Source of the DNA: [Clostridium] methylpentosum DSM 5476
GTDB lineage: Bacteria; Bacillota; Clostridia; Oscillospirales; Ruminococcaceae
DNA: 53,923 nucleotides
NCBI GenBank assembly: GCA_000158655.1
Contig: EQ973344.1
Coordinates: forward strand, 620,329-674,251
Reading direction: 5' to 3'
Shown: positions 1 to 7,200 of the stretch, piece after piece
How positions within the stretch are numbered: position 1 is the stretch's first letter
Layout: every line of letters starts with the position of its first letter
Made by a program: the position numbers and the translations under genes
The notes under the pieces: model-generated
Database searches by the model: none
The model's input: only the letters and a program-made list of their open reading frames with translations
Told to the model about the DNA's origin: nothing

Positions 1-20
1 TCCCTTTTGGCATAACACAA

Positions 21-67
21 CACCCCATATGTTAGACAGTATGATATACTATCCAACATATGGGGTG
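21..67. repeat. Perfect inverted repeat, possible terminator of the AraC gene
   Basis: Arms CACCCCATATGTT (21-33) and AACATATGGGGTG (55-67) are perfectly complementary, and part of the 21-nt centre can pair further (AGTAT/ATACT). It lies 39 nt beyond the stop of the minus-strand AraC gene. There is only a weak T-rich stretch after it on that strand, so it may be a poor terminator or an end of a mobile element cut off by the window edge. Confidence 0.5.
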
Positions 68-105
68 CATTTCACTATCACCCGGCTGGGCGTTTCTCTG
101 TTGGA

Positions 106-1176
106 TCAATCCGCGGCGCTGAGTGCTCCAGCGCCCTGGCTGCGGTATCGGCTCGGCGTCAGGGAATAGTGTTTTTTGAACTCCCGGTCAAACGAACTGC
201 GCTGGCTGTAACCCACCATCGATGCAACCTGTTCAAGGGGGAGTTTGGTGTGGAGCAGCAGGTACTCCGCCTTGCTCAGCTTGTAGCGCTTCATGTACTC
301 GAGAAAGGAATACCCAGTGTATTTGTAGATGCACTTTGAGATGTAATCCGGCGAATAATGAAAGTGCTCAGCAGTGGATTTGAGGGTGACATCGGTGTAG
401 TGATCACTGATGTAGGCGATGATGTTGAGGATGTCGATACTCGCCGTCTTGTCCTCTGTCTCAGAGCGCAGCTGATAGTCCCGCGCAAGCTCGGTGAGCA
501 GAGTGGAAAGCATCAGCTTCATGATACTCTGCCGGTAATTGGACTGGTTGGCGTATTCGAGGATGATTTTAAAGATATAAAACTCGATTTCACTCCCAGG
601 CTGGGCCTGGAACTGCATGTGGTGCGGCTGGGTGTTGGCGTCGTAAATCGATTTAAGAAAAAAATCGAGAAATAAATCGTTGTCCTGAATCATGTTGAGA
701 ATTGCACTTGAAAAAGTCGACTTGCGCAAAAGGATGTTGACCAAGGTGGAACCGTCGTCCGGAATGACCACACTGTGTGCGCACTGGGTGTTGAAAATCC
801 AGATAGTGCCCTTTGACAGGCAGAACTCCTCTCCGCTGAAATTGCAGTAACAGGTGCCTGAATAGACGTAGATCAGCTCAAAAAACTCGTGGGTGTGCAG
901 ATGCTTCCCCTCTTTTTCCCTGCGCTCTTGAATCGTCCCTTTTTTCACAAAATATTTGTCGCTGCAAAAGTCCACATAAACGGTGATATCCTCGCCTGGG
1001 TCGAAAAAACGCTCCTCTCGCCACTCGTGCGTCCGCTTGACCTCACCTCCTGCCTGCGCCGCTTCCCTGAAGGCCGCCCGCCCTCGCTCGATCATCTTTT
1101 CCATGTGCACTGGGTTCTTTTTGATGTCGCGGATGGCCTGAGCCACCTGTTGCGCAATGTCCTGTACCAATCGCAT
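106..1176 (-). CDS. AraC-family transcriptional regulator with N-terminal cupin
   Basis: Probable activator of the divergent GH78 gene at 1374. The N-terminal half holds a cupin sensor with the HLHTHEFFELIYVYSG motif typical of AraC regulators of glycan genes. The last ~100 residues are the two-helix-turn-helix DNA-binding domain, with the second recognition segment around YSQRSSFDREFKK and the usual LTPSRYR end. The open frame can be extended to a TTG at 1221, but that TTG is the first codon of a TTGACA -35 box, so it cannot be the true start. A ribosome site AAGGAGG (1179-1185) is 2 nt from ATG 1176 and 8 nt from TTG 1170; 1170 may therefore be the real start. About 355 residues, somewhat longer than simple AraC proteins. 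The sugar sensed is unknown; L-rhamnose or a rhamno-oligosaccharide is an inference from the neighbour. Confidence 0.85.
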   Translation of the reverse strand: MRLVQDIAQQVAQAIRDIKKNPVHMEKMIERGRAAFREAAQAGGEVKRTHEWREERFFDPGEDITVYVDFCSDKYFVKKGTIQERREKEGKHLHTHEFFELIYVYSGTCYCNFSGEEFCLSKGTIWIFNTQCAHSVVIPDDGSTLVNILLRKSTFSSAILNMIQDNDLFLDFFLKSIYDANTQPHHMQFQAQPGSEIEFYIFKIILEYANQSNYRQSIMKLMLSTLLTELARDYQLRSETEDKTASIDILNIIAYISDHYTDVTLKSTAEHFHYSPDYISKCIYKYTGYSFLEYMKRYKLSKAEYLLLHTKLPLEQVASMVGYSQRSSFDREFKKHYSLTPSRYRSQGAGALSAAD

Positions 1177-1191
1177 CCCCTCCTTGTCCTT

Positions 1192-1221
1192 ATCATAGCA
1201 AATCTTCCAATAACTTGTCAA
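1192..1221 (-). promoter_or_regulatory. Sigma-70/A promoter of the AraC gene
   Basis: TTGACA (1216-1221), 18-nt spacer, TATGAT (1192-1197) on the minus strand. The start point would fall just before the AAGGAGG site, giving a very short leader. The -35 box overlaps the most upstream possible start codon of the gene and so excludes it. Confidence 0.75.
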
Positions 1222-1248
1222 CTAAAGAGCGAAAATTGGAAATGTATC

Positions 1249-1291
1249 GGATCATGTCAAAAATTTGAGGAAATGACTCTGGATCAGGACA
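1249..1291. promoter_or_regulatory. Direct repeat, candidate AraC operator
   Basis: GGATCATGTCA (1249-1259) and GGATCAGGACA (1281-1291) are repeated in the same orientation, 32 nt start to start, about three helical turns. They lie between the divergent AraC and GH78 genes, just upstream of the GH78 -10 box. Direct half-sites are usual for AraC activators; the assignment is inference. Confidence 0.4.
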
Positions 1292-1314
1292 TAGTTCTTT
1301 TTAAACATCTGCGC

Positions 1315-1320
1315 TATAAT
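1315..1320 (+). promoter_or_regulatory. -10 box of the GH78 gene
   Basis: Perfect TATAAT 54 nt before the GH78 start, with no recognisable -35 box at 16-18 nt, which suits an activator-dependent promoter. Confidence 0.5.
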
Positions 1321-1373
1321 ATCCTTGTCGAAAGACAACAATTTATAACTAATCACGAAAAGGAGAGAAGTGT

Positions 1374-4300
1374 ATGAAATCAAAGATGAAACTGGCAGCT
1401 CTGTTTGTTTCGATGGCGATGATCGCTTCGGTCGCTTCCCAGACCGTTTCTGCGGTCGGTCCGGCAGCAATCACCGGCAGCACCTCCATCACCGCATCCA
1501 AAACAAACAAGCTCGAAAACCCGCTCGGCATTGACGATGCAACCCCGTCGTTCAGCTGGCAGATGGAGTCCAATGTCATCGGCCGGATGCAGACTGCTTA
1601 CCAGATCGTTGTCACCAATGCCAAAACGGGTGCCAGCGTGTGGGACAGCGGTAAGGTGGAAAGCGAGCTCTCTTCCGCCATCGAGTACGAAGGGGAGGCG
1701 CTCGACGCTCAGACCCCTTATTCCTGGACCGTCACTGTGTGGGACAACGCAGGTGGGATGCACACCACTGAGCCCGCAACCTTTGAAACCGGACTGATGA
1801 GCACCTCGCTCGACGCCTGGAGCGGCGCGGAATGGGTCGGCGCACCCGAACTGACGCTCGACGCCACTGCCGCTGCACTCTTTAATCTCAGCGCTGAGTT
1901 CACCATCCCGGAGGGCAGCACCTCTGCCTCGGTCATCCTCGGCGCGGACGACTTCCGTCTAAACAACGAGTACTTCAACAAATGGCGCAAAGGCGGCGAA
2001 AACTATTTCAAATATGAAATCGACATCGCCGACCCGTCGGCCCCCGTCCTCAATATCTATGTGGTCGGTATGCCCGCAAAGGGTCAGACTGTGGAAAACG
2101 ATGCGGCTGAACCCGACTTCACCATCAGCCTGAGCAACGTGATCAACGCGGAAAATGCGCACGCCAAGCACTCGATCCAGATCGACACCCTTTCGAACAT
2201 CAATAAGGTCTCCTGCACCATCGACGGGACCAAGGTCGACAACGGCCGTCAGCTCAATCCGCTCGGCGGATCGCACGACTACAACAGCTTCCCCAACCTC
2301 AACTCGATCGGCTTTGCTGCGGCAGCCGGCCAGGAGGCTGTGTTTGAAAACGTCAAGCTGACCAACCCGGACAACTACAAAAACACCCTGTTTGATGCGA
2401 CGACCGGCGCAACCTATGAGATCTTCAAGGGCCTCGACGGTGTCACCGTGAACGAGGACAACACCATCTCGGTCAACGGCGGGGAGAACGGCATCGTTGC
2501 CTACGCAGACCCGAGCTACGGTTCCGCCCCCATGCTGCGCACCGAGTTCACCGCAGACAAGGAGATTGCTTCTGCGAGAATGTACGTCTCGGCGCAGGGC
2601 ATTTATGAGATGTACATCAACGGCGAGCGGATGGGCGACGACTGGTTCAACCCTGGAAACTCGGAATACCGCGAGCGCATCGCCTACCACACCTATGATG
2701 TCACCGACATGCTCAAGACGGGCGAAAACGCCATCGGCGCAATGCTCGGCGAGGGTTGGTGGAGCGGCTATCAGTCCTACACCGCGGCAAACTACAACTT
2801 CTACGGCGACAAACAGGCCCTCATGGCCAAACTTGACATCACCTATGCCGACGGCACCACCGCAACCATCACCACCGACGATGCAACTTGGGACTACTAT
2901 GGCAACGGCCCGATCCGCTACGGCGACAACTTCCAGGGCGAACGCTACGACGCGACCCTCGAAGCGGCGGTAGACGGCTGGGCGACCGCTGACTACGACG
3001 CGAGCGGCTGGACCGATTCAGTTGTGATCGAGCCCGCACGCGAAGAATTTGCAAACTATGAGATGGTCACCCGTTACGACGAACCCGCGCATGTGGTCAA
3101 TGTGTTGACTGCAAAAGAGTGCCTGGGCGAGTCCAAACCCGGCTCCGGCTCCTACATCTATGACATGGGCGAAAACGTCATCTGTGTTCCCCAGATCGAC
3201 CTGCCGGAGGGCAGCGTCTCGGCGGGCGATGAGATCACCCTCCGCTTTGCAGAGATCCTCTACCCTGACAACCTCGAGGAGTATACCAGCGCAGATCTCG
3301 ATGGCATGCTGATGGTGGAAAACTACCGCGCAGCTCTCTCGACCGACTTCTACACCTGTAAGGACGGCGCGCAGACCATTGAACCGAGCTTTACCTTCCA
3401 CGGCTACCGCTACATCGAGATCACTGGCCTGGACGAGCCGCTTCCCTGTGAAAACGTCAAATCCCTCGTCCTCTCCTCGGTTGAGATGGACGGCACCTAC
3501 GAAAGCTCCAACGAACTGACCAACCGCCTGTACAAAAACGTACAGAACTCCCAGACTTCCAACTTCCTCTCTCTGCCAACTGACTGCCCGCAGAGAAACG
3601 AGAGAATGGGCTGGACCGGCGACGCACAGGTCTTCTCCCGCGCTTCGACTTACAACGCGGATACCCTCAACTTCTACCGCCAGTGGCTTGTTACCCTGCG
3701 CGATTCCCAGGGCGAGGACGGCTCTGTTCCGGTCACTGCACCGCAGTACTCGATTACGCCCGGCCATCCCGGCAGAGGATTTGCAGGCGTTTCGTGGGAT
3801 GCAGCGCTCACCAACATCCCGTGGCAGCTCTACCGCCAGTACGGTGACACCCAGGTCATTGAGGAAAACATCGACGCGATCTACAAATACCTCAACTACC
3901 TCGCCGCAAATCCGATGAACGAAAACTATCCCAACCTGACCAGCAAAACCGGCATCCTAGCCGACTGGCTCTCGGTTGACTCCACCGACGCAACCCTCAT
4001 CAACAACGCGGTTTACATCTACCTGATGGACATCGCCTCCACCATGGCGGAAGTCGTCGGCAGAACCGATATGGCTGCTGAACTCGACGCCCGTTACGAT
4101 CTCGCTAAAGCAGAGTGGAACGAGCTCTACATCGATCCCGAAACCTGCATGACCCGCAACGCAAGCGGTGCAATCCAGAACACCCAGGCATCCTATGCAA
4201 CTCCGCTTGCCTACAACGTCATTTCGGACGAATACCGCTTCAAAGCGGCGGAACACCTTGCAGAAGCAGTGCGCAACCCGCAGAACCCCAACGTCAAACC

Positions 4301-5735
4301 CTACACCATCACCACCGGCTTCTCGGGCACTCCGAACGTAGTTCCGGTTCTCACCCAGTACGGCTACATTGACGATGCGTTTAAGCTCTTTGAATCCACC
4401 GAGTACGCCTCCTGGCTCTACCCCGTCACCCAGGGCGCGACCTCGATCTGGGAGAGATGGAACTCCTACACCGTCGAAGGCGGCTTCAACGGCAACAACT
4501 CGATGAACTCCTTCAACCACTTCTCTCTCGGTGCAATCTCTGAGTGGATGTTCGGCTACCAGCTCGGCATCACCGGAAACGACGCAGACCCCGGCTACCA
4601 CAATTTCATCCTCCAGCCGACTGTTGGCGGCGACTTCACCTTTGCAAACGGCAGCTTTGAGTCGGTTTACGGCACCATCGAAAGCGGTTGGAATGCAGAC
4701 GGCGCCGGCAACCTCACCTCCTACAGCGCAACCATTCCTGCCAACAGCACCGCAACCCTCTACCTCCCCGTCTCTGCTGACACAGCAGCAGGATTTAAAA
4801 ACATTGACGGTGTGACCTACCTCGGCATGGTCGAGCACAACGGTCAGGACTGCGCAATGTTTGAAGTCCAGGCGGGCGGCTACACCTTCTCCGTCGCAGA
4901 CGGCTCCCTCTCTGTCTCTGTTCAGGAAGGGTATGTTGCAGAATCCACTGCAAACAAAACCATCCTTCGCTCCGTCCTCGCTTACGCCGAAGCGCAGTTC
5001 GCTTCCGACGAGTTTGACAACGTCATCGACTCTGTTCAGCAGTCCTTCACCGCAGCTCTCGATAACGCACGCGCTGTAGACGCTGACCTGAGCGCCTCCC
5101 AGGACGCTGTTGACTCTGCCTGGCAGACCCTCATGACTGAAATCCACAAGCTCGGCTTTGTCCGCGGCGACAAATCCACCCTCACACAGCTCGTTGAAAT
5201 CTCCAACTCCTACAACGATAACATCGACCGCTATACTCCCGCTACTGCCGATCCGTTTGTCGCAGCACTCAACTCTGCCAAGGCTGTTCTCGCTGACGGC
5301 GACGCCATGCAGGACGATGTCTCTGCAGCGGAATCCGCTCTCCTCAACGCTATGATGAACCTGCGTTACAAAGCGGACAAGGGTGTGCTCGAAGCTGTGC
5401 TCGCAGAGGCCAATGCCATTGACCTCTCAGCATACTCCGAAGCGGATCTCGCAGCCTTCAACGCAGCCAAAGCAGCGGCGGAAGCTGTCTACAACGATGT
5501 CAACGCAGAGCAGGATGCAGCCGACAAGGCGGTGTCCGACCTCCAGGCGGCGATTGCTTCCCTCACTGGAGCACCCGCTGACACAACAACTAACACACCC
5601 ACACAGGGCGACGCTGCCCTCACCACCGCAGGCGGCAACGCCAAGACCGGAGAAGCAGCCCCCATTGCTTTTGCAGTTGCTTCCGTTTCCCTCGCCGGCG
5701 CAGCTCTCTTCATCTCCAAGAAGCGCAGCCGTTAA
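1374..5735 (+). CDS. GH78 alpha-L-rhamnosidase, secreted and wall-anchored
   Basis: Exo-acting inverting alpha-L-rhamnosidase, expected to strip terminal L-rhamnose from plant or bacterial glycans outside the cell. 1453 residues. A signal peptide (about 1-27, ending QTVSA) is followed by the Ig-like GH78 N-domain (about 45-145, with QTAYQIVV and VWDSGKVES), an inserted beta-sandwich domain (about 160-345, LamG-like by appearance), the rhamnosidase N-domain (about 390-530, with GIYEMYINGERMGDDWFNPG), and the six-hairpin catalytic core. DCPQRNERMGWTGDA starts at D737; E743 corresponds to the family's general acid, and E1027 in IWERW to the general base. Three FIVAR-like helical repeats (about 1190-1400) lead to a sorting-type tail NAKTGE, hydrophobic segment and KKRSR. 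GAGAG ribosome site before ATG 1374. Divergent to an AraC gene, which probably controls it; own terminator at 5769. Closest relative in the window is 29194-33666. Confidence 0.93.
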   Translation: MKSKMKLAALFVSMAMIASVASQTVSAVGPAAITGSTSITASKTNKLENPLGIDDATPSFSWQMESNVIGRMQTAYQIVVTNAKTGASVWDSGKVESELSSAIEYEGEALDAQTPYSWTVTVWDNAGGMHTTEPATFETGLMSTSLDAWSGAEWVGAPELTLDATAAALFNLSAEFTIPEGSTSASVILGADDFRLNNEYFNKWRKGGENYFKYEIDIADPSAPVLNIYVVGMPAKGQTVENDAAEPDFTISLSNVINAENAHAKHSIQIDTLSNINKVSCTIDGTKVDNGRQLNPLGGSHDYNSFPNLNSIGFAAAAGQEAVFENVKLTNPDNYKNTLFDATTGATYEIFKGLDGVTVNEDNTISVNGGENGIVAYADPSYGSAPMLRTEFTADKEIASARMYVSAQGIYEMYINGERMGDDWFNPGNSEYRERIAYHTYDVTDMLKTGENAIGAMLGEGWWSGYQSYTAANYNFYGDKQALMAKLDITYADGTTATITTDDATWDYYGNGPIRYGDNFQGERYDATLEAAVDGWATADYDASGWTDSVVIEPAREEFANYEMVTRYDEPAHVVNVLTAKECLGESKPGSGSYIYDMGENVICVPQIDLPEGSVSAGDEITLRFAEILYPDNLEEYTSADLDGMLMVENYRAALSTDFYTCKDGAQTIEPSFTFHGYRYIEITGLDEPLPCENVKSLVLSSVEMDGTYESSNELTNRLYKNVQNSQTSNFLSLPTDCPQRNERMGWTGDAQVFSRASTYNADTLNFYRQWLVTLRDSQGEDGSVPVTAPQYSITPGHPGRGFAGVSWDAALTNIPWQLYRQYGDTQVIEENIDAIYKYLNYLAANPMNENYPNLTSKTGILADWLSVDSTDATLINNAVYIYLMDIASTMAEVVGRTDMAAELDARYDLAKAEWNELYIDPETCMTRNASGAIQNTQASYATPLAYNVISDEYRFKAAEHLAEAVRNPQNPNVKPYTITTGFSGTPNVVPVLTQYGYIDDAFKLFESTEYASWLYPVTQGATSIWERWNSYTVEGGFNGNNSMNSFNHFSLGAISEWMFGYQLGITGNDADPGYHNFILQPTVGGDFTFANGSFESVYGTIESGWNADGAGNLTSYSATIPANSTATLYLPVSADTAAGFKNIDGVTYLGMVEHNGQDCAMFEVQAGGYTFSVADGSLSVSVQEGYVAESTANKTILRSVLAYAEAQFASDEFDNVIDSVQQSFTAALDNARAVDADLSASQDAVDSAWQTLMTEIHKLGFVRGDKSTLTQLVEISNSYNDNIDRYTPATADPFVAALNSAKAVLADGDAMQDDVSAAESALLNAMMNLRYKADKGVLEAVLAEANAIDLSAYSEADLAAFNAAKAAAEAVYNDVNAEQDAADKAVSDLQAAIASLTGAPADTTTNTPTQGDAALTTAGGNAKTGEAAPIAFAVASVSLAGAALFISKKRSR

Positions 5736-5768
5736 AGCTTCCCCGATTCAAATCCAATAAAAAGCAGC

Positions 5769-5804
5769 CGGAGGGCACATCCCAGGATGTGCCCTCCGTT
5801 TTTT
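5769..5804 (+). terminator. Rho-independent terminator of the GH78 gene
   Basis: CGGAGGGCACATCC pairs with GGATGTGCCCTCCG (5769-5782/5785-5798), followed by six T. It is 34 nt after the stop codon. The T-tract directly abuts a short IS200-like element. Confidence 0.92.
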
Positions 5805-6030
5805 GCACGCTGTCGCTTGAGAATCCCCAGAGTTCTCAAAAGATCGCCGGGGCAAAAGCATCATCAATAGCAATCTAAAAACCTATCAGTTCTTGATGGT
5901 AAGTGAATTTAATCCGTTTACAGGTTGCCGTGGGTTTGATATTGCAATTCTATTTAATGCCATTTGAGGGGCAAAACCTCCAGAGCCAATGCCATACCAC
6001 CCGTTCTCAGGTGGTATGATTTGCAGCCCC
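5805..6030 (+). mobile_element. Short IS200/IS605-like derivative without tnpA
   Basis: Read on the minus strand, 5886-5938 matches 27600-27650 almost base for base (CGGCAACC, GTAAAC, AAATTC, AAGAACTGAT in the same order). The part next to the terminator (GCTTGAGAATCCCCAGAG) matches the left ends of the other copies, and the distal part (ATTCTATTTAATGCC, GAGCCAATGCC, ACCACCCGTTCTCAGGTGG) matches their right ends. It carries no gene. Orientation follows the gene just terminated. Boundaries are approximate. Confidence 0.6.
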
Positions 6031-6039
6031 GCGGTTCTC

Positions 6040-6390
6040 GCGGCAGAAAACTGCAAGTGTTGAACTGTGTTCTGACAACCAGACTGAGACAAAATCCAAT
6101 CCCAACATAGAAAACAGCAGATAAACAATGAGTCAATTCGTTTTTTGACTGCTCTGAGCTTCTTTCCTCTACAGCAAAAGGAAACAGAGGCATTACTGTC
6201 TAATCGGTCACCACTGCCCTTCCAATCAGCTTTGTGAAAACAACTGGTCTGCACTCAAAATCTCCAGTAAACAGAGCCTGCCCTGAAATGGGAAATTCGC
6301 CCCGTAAATGCGCAACTCCATCAGAATGACCTGTGAACTTATGGCCCTGACAGCACATCTCTCCCGATCAACCAGAGATTTCGAAACGCG
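6040..6390. other. Non-coding stretch, nothing recognised
   Basis: About 350 nt between the short element and the tnpA-bearing copy. Only short frames with many stops are seen; none has a ribosome site or recognisable sequence. Confidence 0.5.
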
Positions 6391-6397
6391 AATCAAA

Positions 6398-7125
6398 ACC
6401 ACTAGTAAACGAGTGGTTTGCGCAGATCCCAGAGGGGACAGTACTTGCTGACCCCTGGAAGGGGTACTGAGTGTTTGACATCGCATCACCATTACAGGTA
6501 GCCGCTTAAAGCGGCTGTTTTCTTTTGCCTACTGTCTCTTGCTACCCGTAAACGGGTCCATGTACTCCTTGAGGGAGATTTGATCACTGGCCAAGTCTTC
6601 CTCTCACTGGTTTTAAATGTACTCTTAAATCATTTTTGCATTCTTTCCTACTGTATCCACAAAGTACCCTCTGCACCAGAAGTTTCTGCTCCCATATTGA
6701 TACTTCAAATTTGCATGCCTATCAAAAATCATCAACGCACTTTTACTCTTGAGCGTCTCTATAAACTGTGCTATATTCATGTATGGCGGGATACTCACTA
6801 GAAGATGAATGTGATCCGGACATGCCTCGCCCTCGATTATCTTCACCCTCATTTCTTTACATAGCTTTTTTATAATTTCGATAAGATCTTTCCGTACGGC
6901 CTTATAAATCACTTTTCTTCGATACTTCGGCGCAAATACCACATGGTATTCACACCGATAACTTGAATGTGCCGTATGGTTTATTTCATTTTTCACTGTC
7001 TAAAACCTCCTTGCTTTTTCATGATGTGGTTGCCAAACCATCTTGATTCTAGCACGGAGGTTTTATTTGCCAAGGCTTTTTTACTTGCCCCTGGTAGAAC
7101 CAGGGGTTTTGTTAAGCTTAAAGGC
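6398..7125 (-). mobile_element. IS200/IS605-family insertion sequence, inactive
   Basis: The element carries a tnpA reading frame and hairpins at both ends. The left end, next to the GH95 terminator, has the hairpin CCCCTGGT-AGA-ACCAGGGG (7088-7106). The other side has four hairpins in a row: ACCCGT/ACGGGT (6544-6557), AGCCGCT/AGCGGCT (6500-6516), ACCCCT/AGGGGT (near 6460) and AACCACT/AGTGGTT (near 6399-6420). No tnpB is present. tnpA runs in the same direction as the GH95 gene. Exact ends were not determined. Confidence 0.75.
6529..6996 (-). pseudogene. tnpA: IS200/IS605 TnpA (Y1 HUH transposase) with three nonsense codons
   Basis: Single-strand transposase of the IS200/IS605 family. It starts at GTG 6996 with AAGGAGG 9 nt upstream. 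The HUH motif is intact as H62-I-H64 in CPDHIHLLV. The intact reading ends after 123 residues at TAA (codon 124). Continuing in frame, the family's C-terminal helix is clear: [stop]-EYI-[stop]-NQ-[stop]-EEDLASD, followed by KEYMDPFTGS and a stop at 6529-6531. That gives 155 codons, the usual TnpA length. The nucleophile would be Y126 and its partner Q130, spaced as in the family, but both lie behind the first stop. All three stops are one C-to-T change from CAA, CAA and CGA. Not functional unless read through. Confidence 0.88.
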
Positions 7126-7130
7126 AACAG

Positions 7131-7174
7131 AAAAGGGACTGTTGCCCGCAATGTGCGGACCGCAGTCCCTTTTT
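7131..7174 (-). terminator. Terminator of the GH95 gene
   Basis: AAAAGGGACTG (7131-7141) pairs with CAGTCCCTTTT (7163-7173), with an inner CCGCA/TGCGG stem. A/T-rich flanks make it usable in both directions. It begins 27 nt after the GH95 stop, and the IS200-like left end follows at once. Confidence 0.85.
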
Positions 7175-7200
7175 AAATTAATGTAGTCCGGCAACCTGCT

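Noticed and set aside
6226-6492. Minus-strand frame of 88 codons near the IS copy
   Set aside because: Runs through the hairpin array of the element, has no ribosome site and no protein-like features.
6398-7125. TnpB or other RNA-guided nuclease gene in the IS200-like copies
   Set aside because: All frames of the copies were read; only TnpA-like sequence was found.
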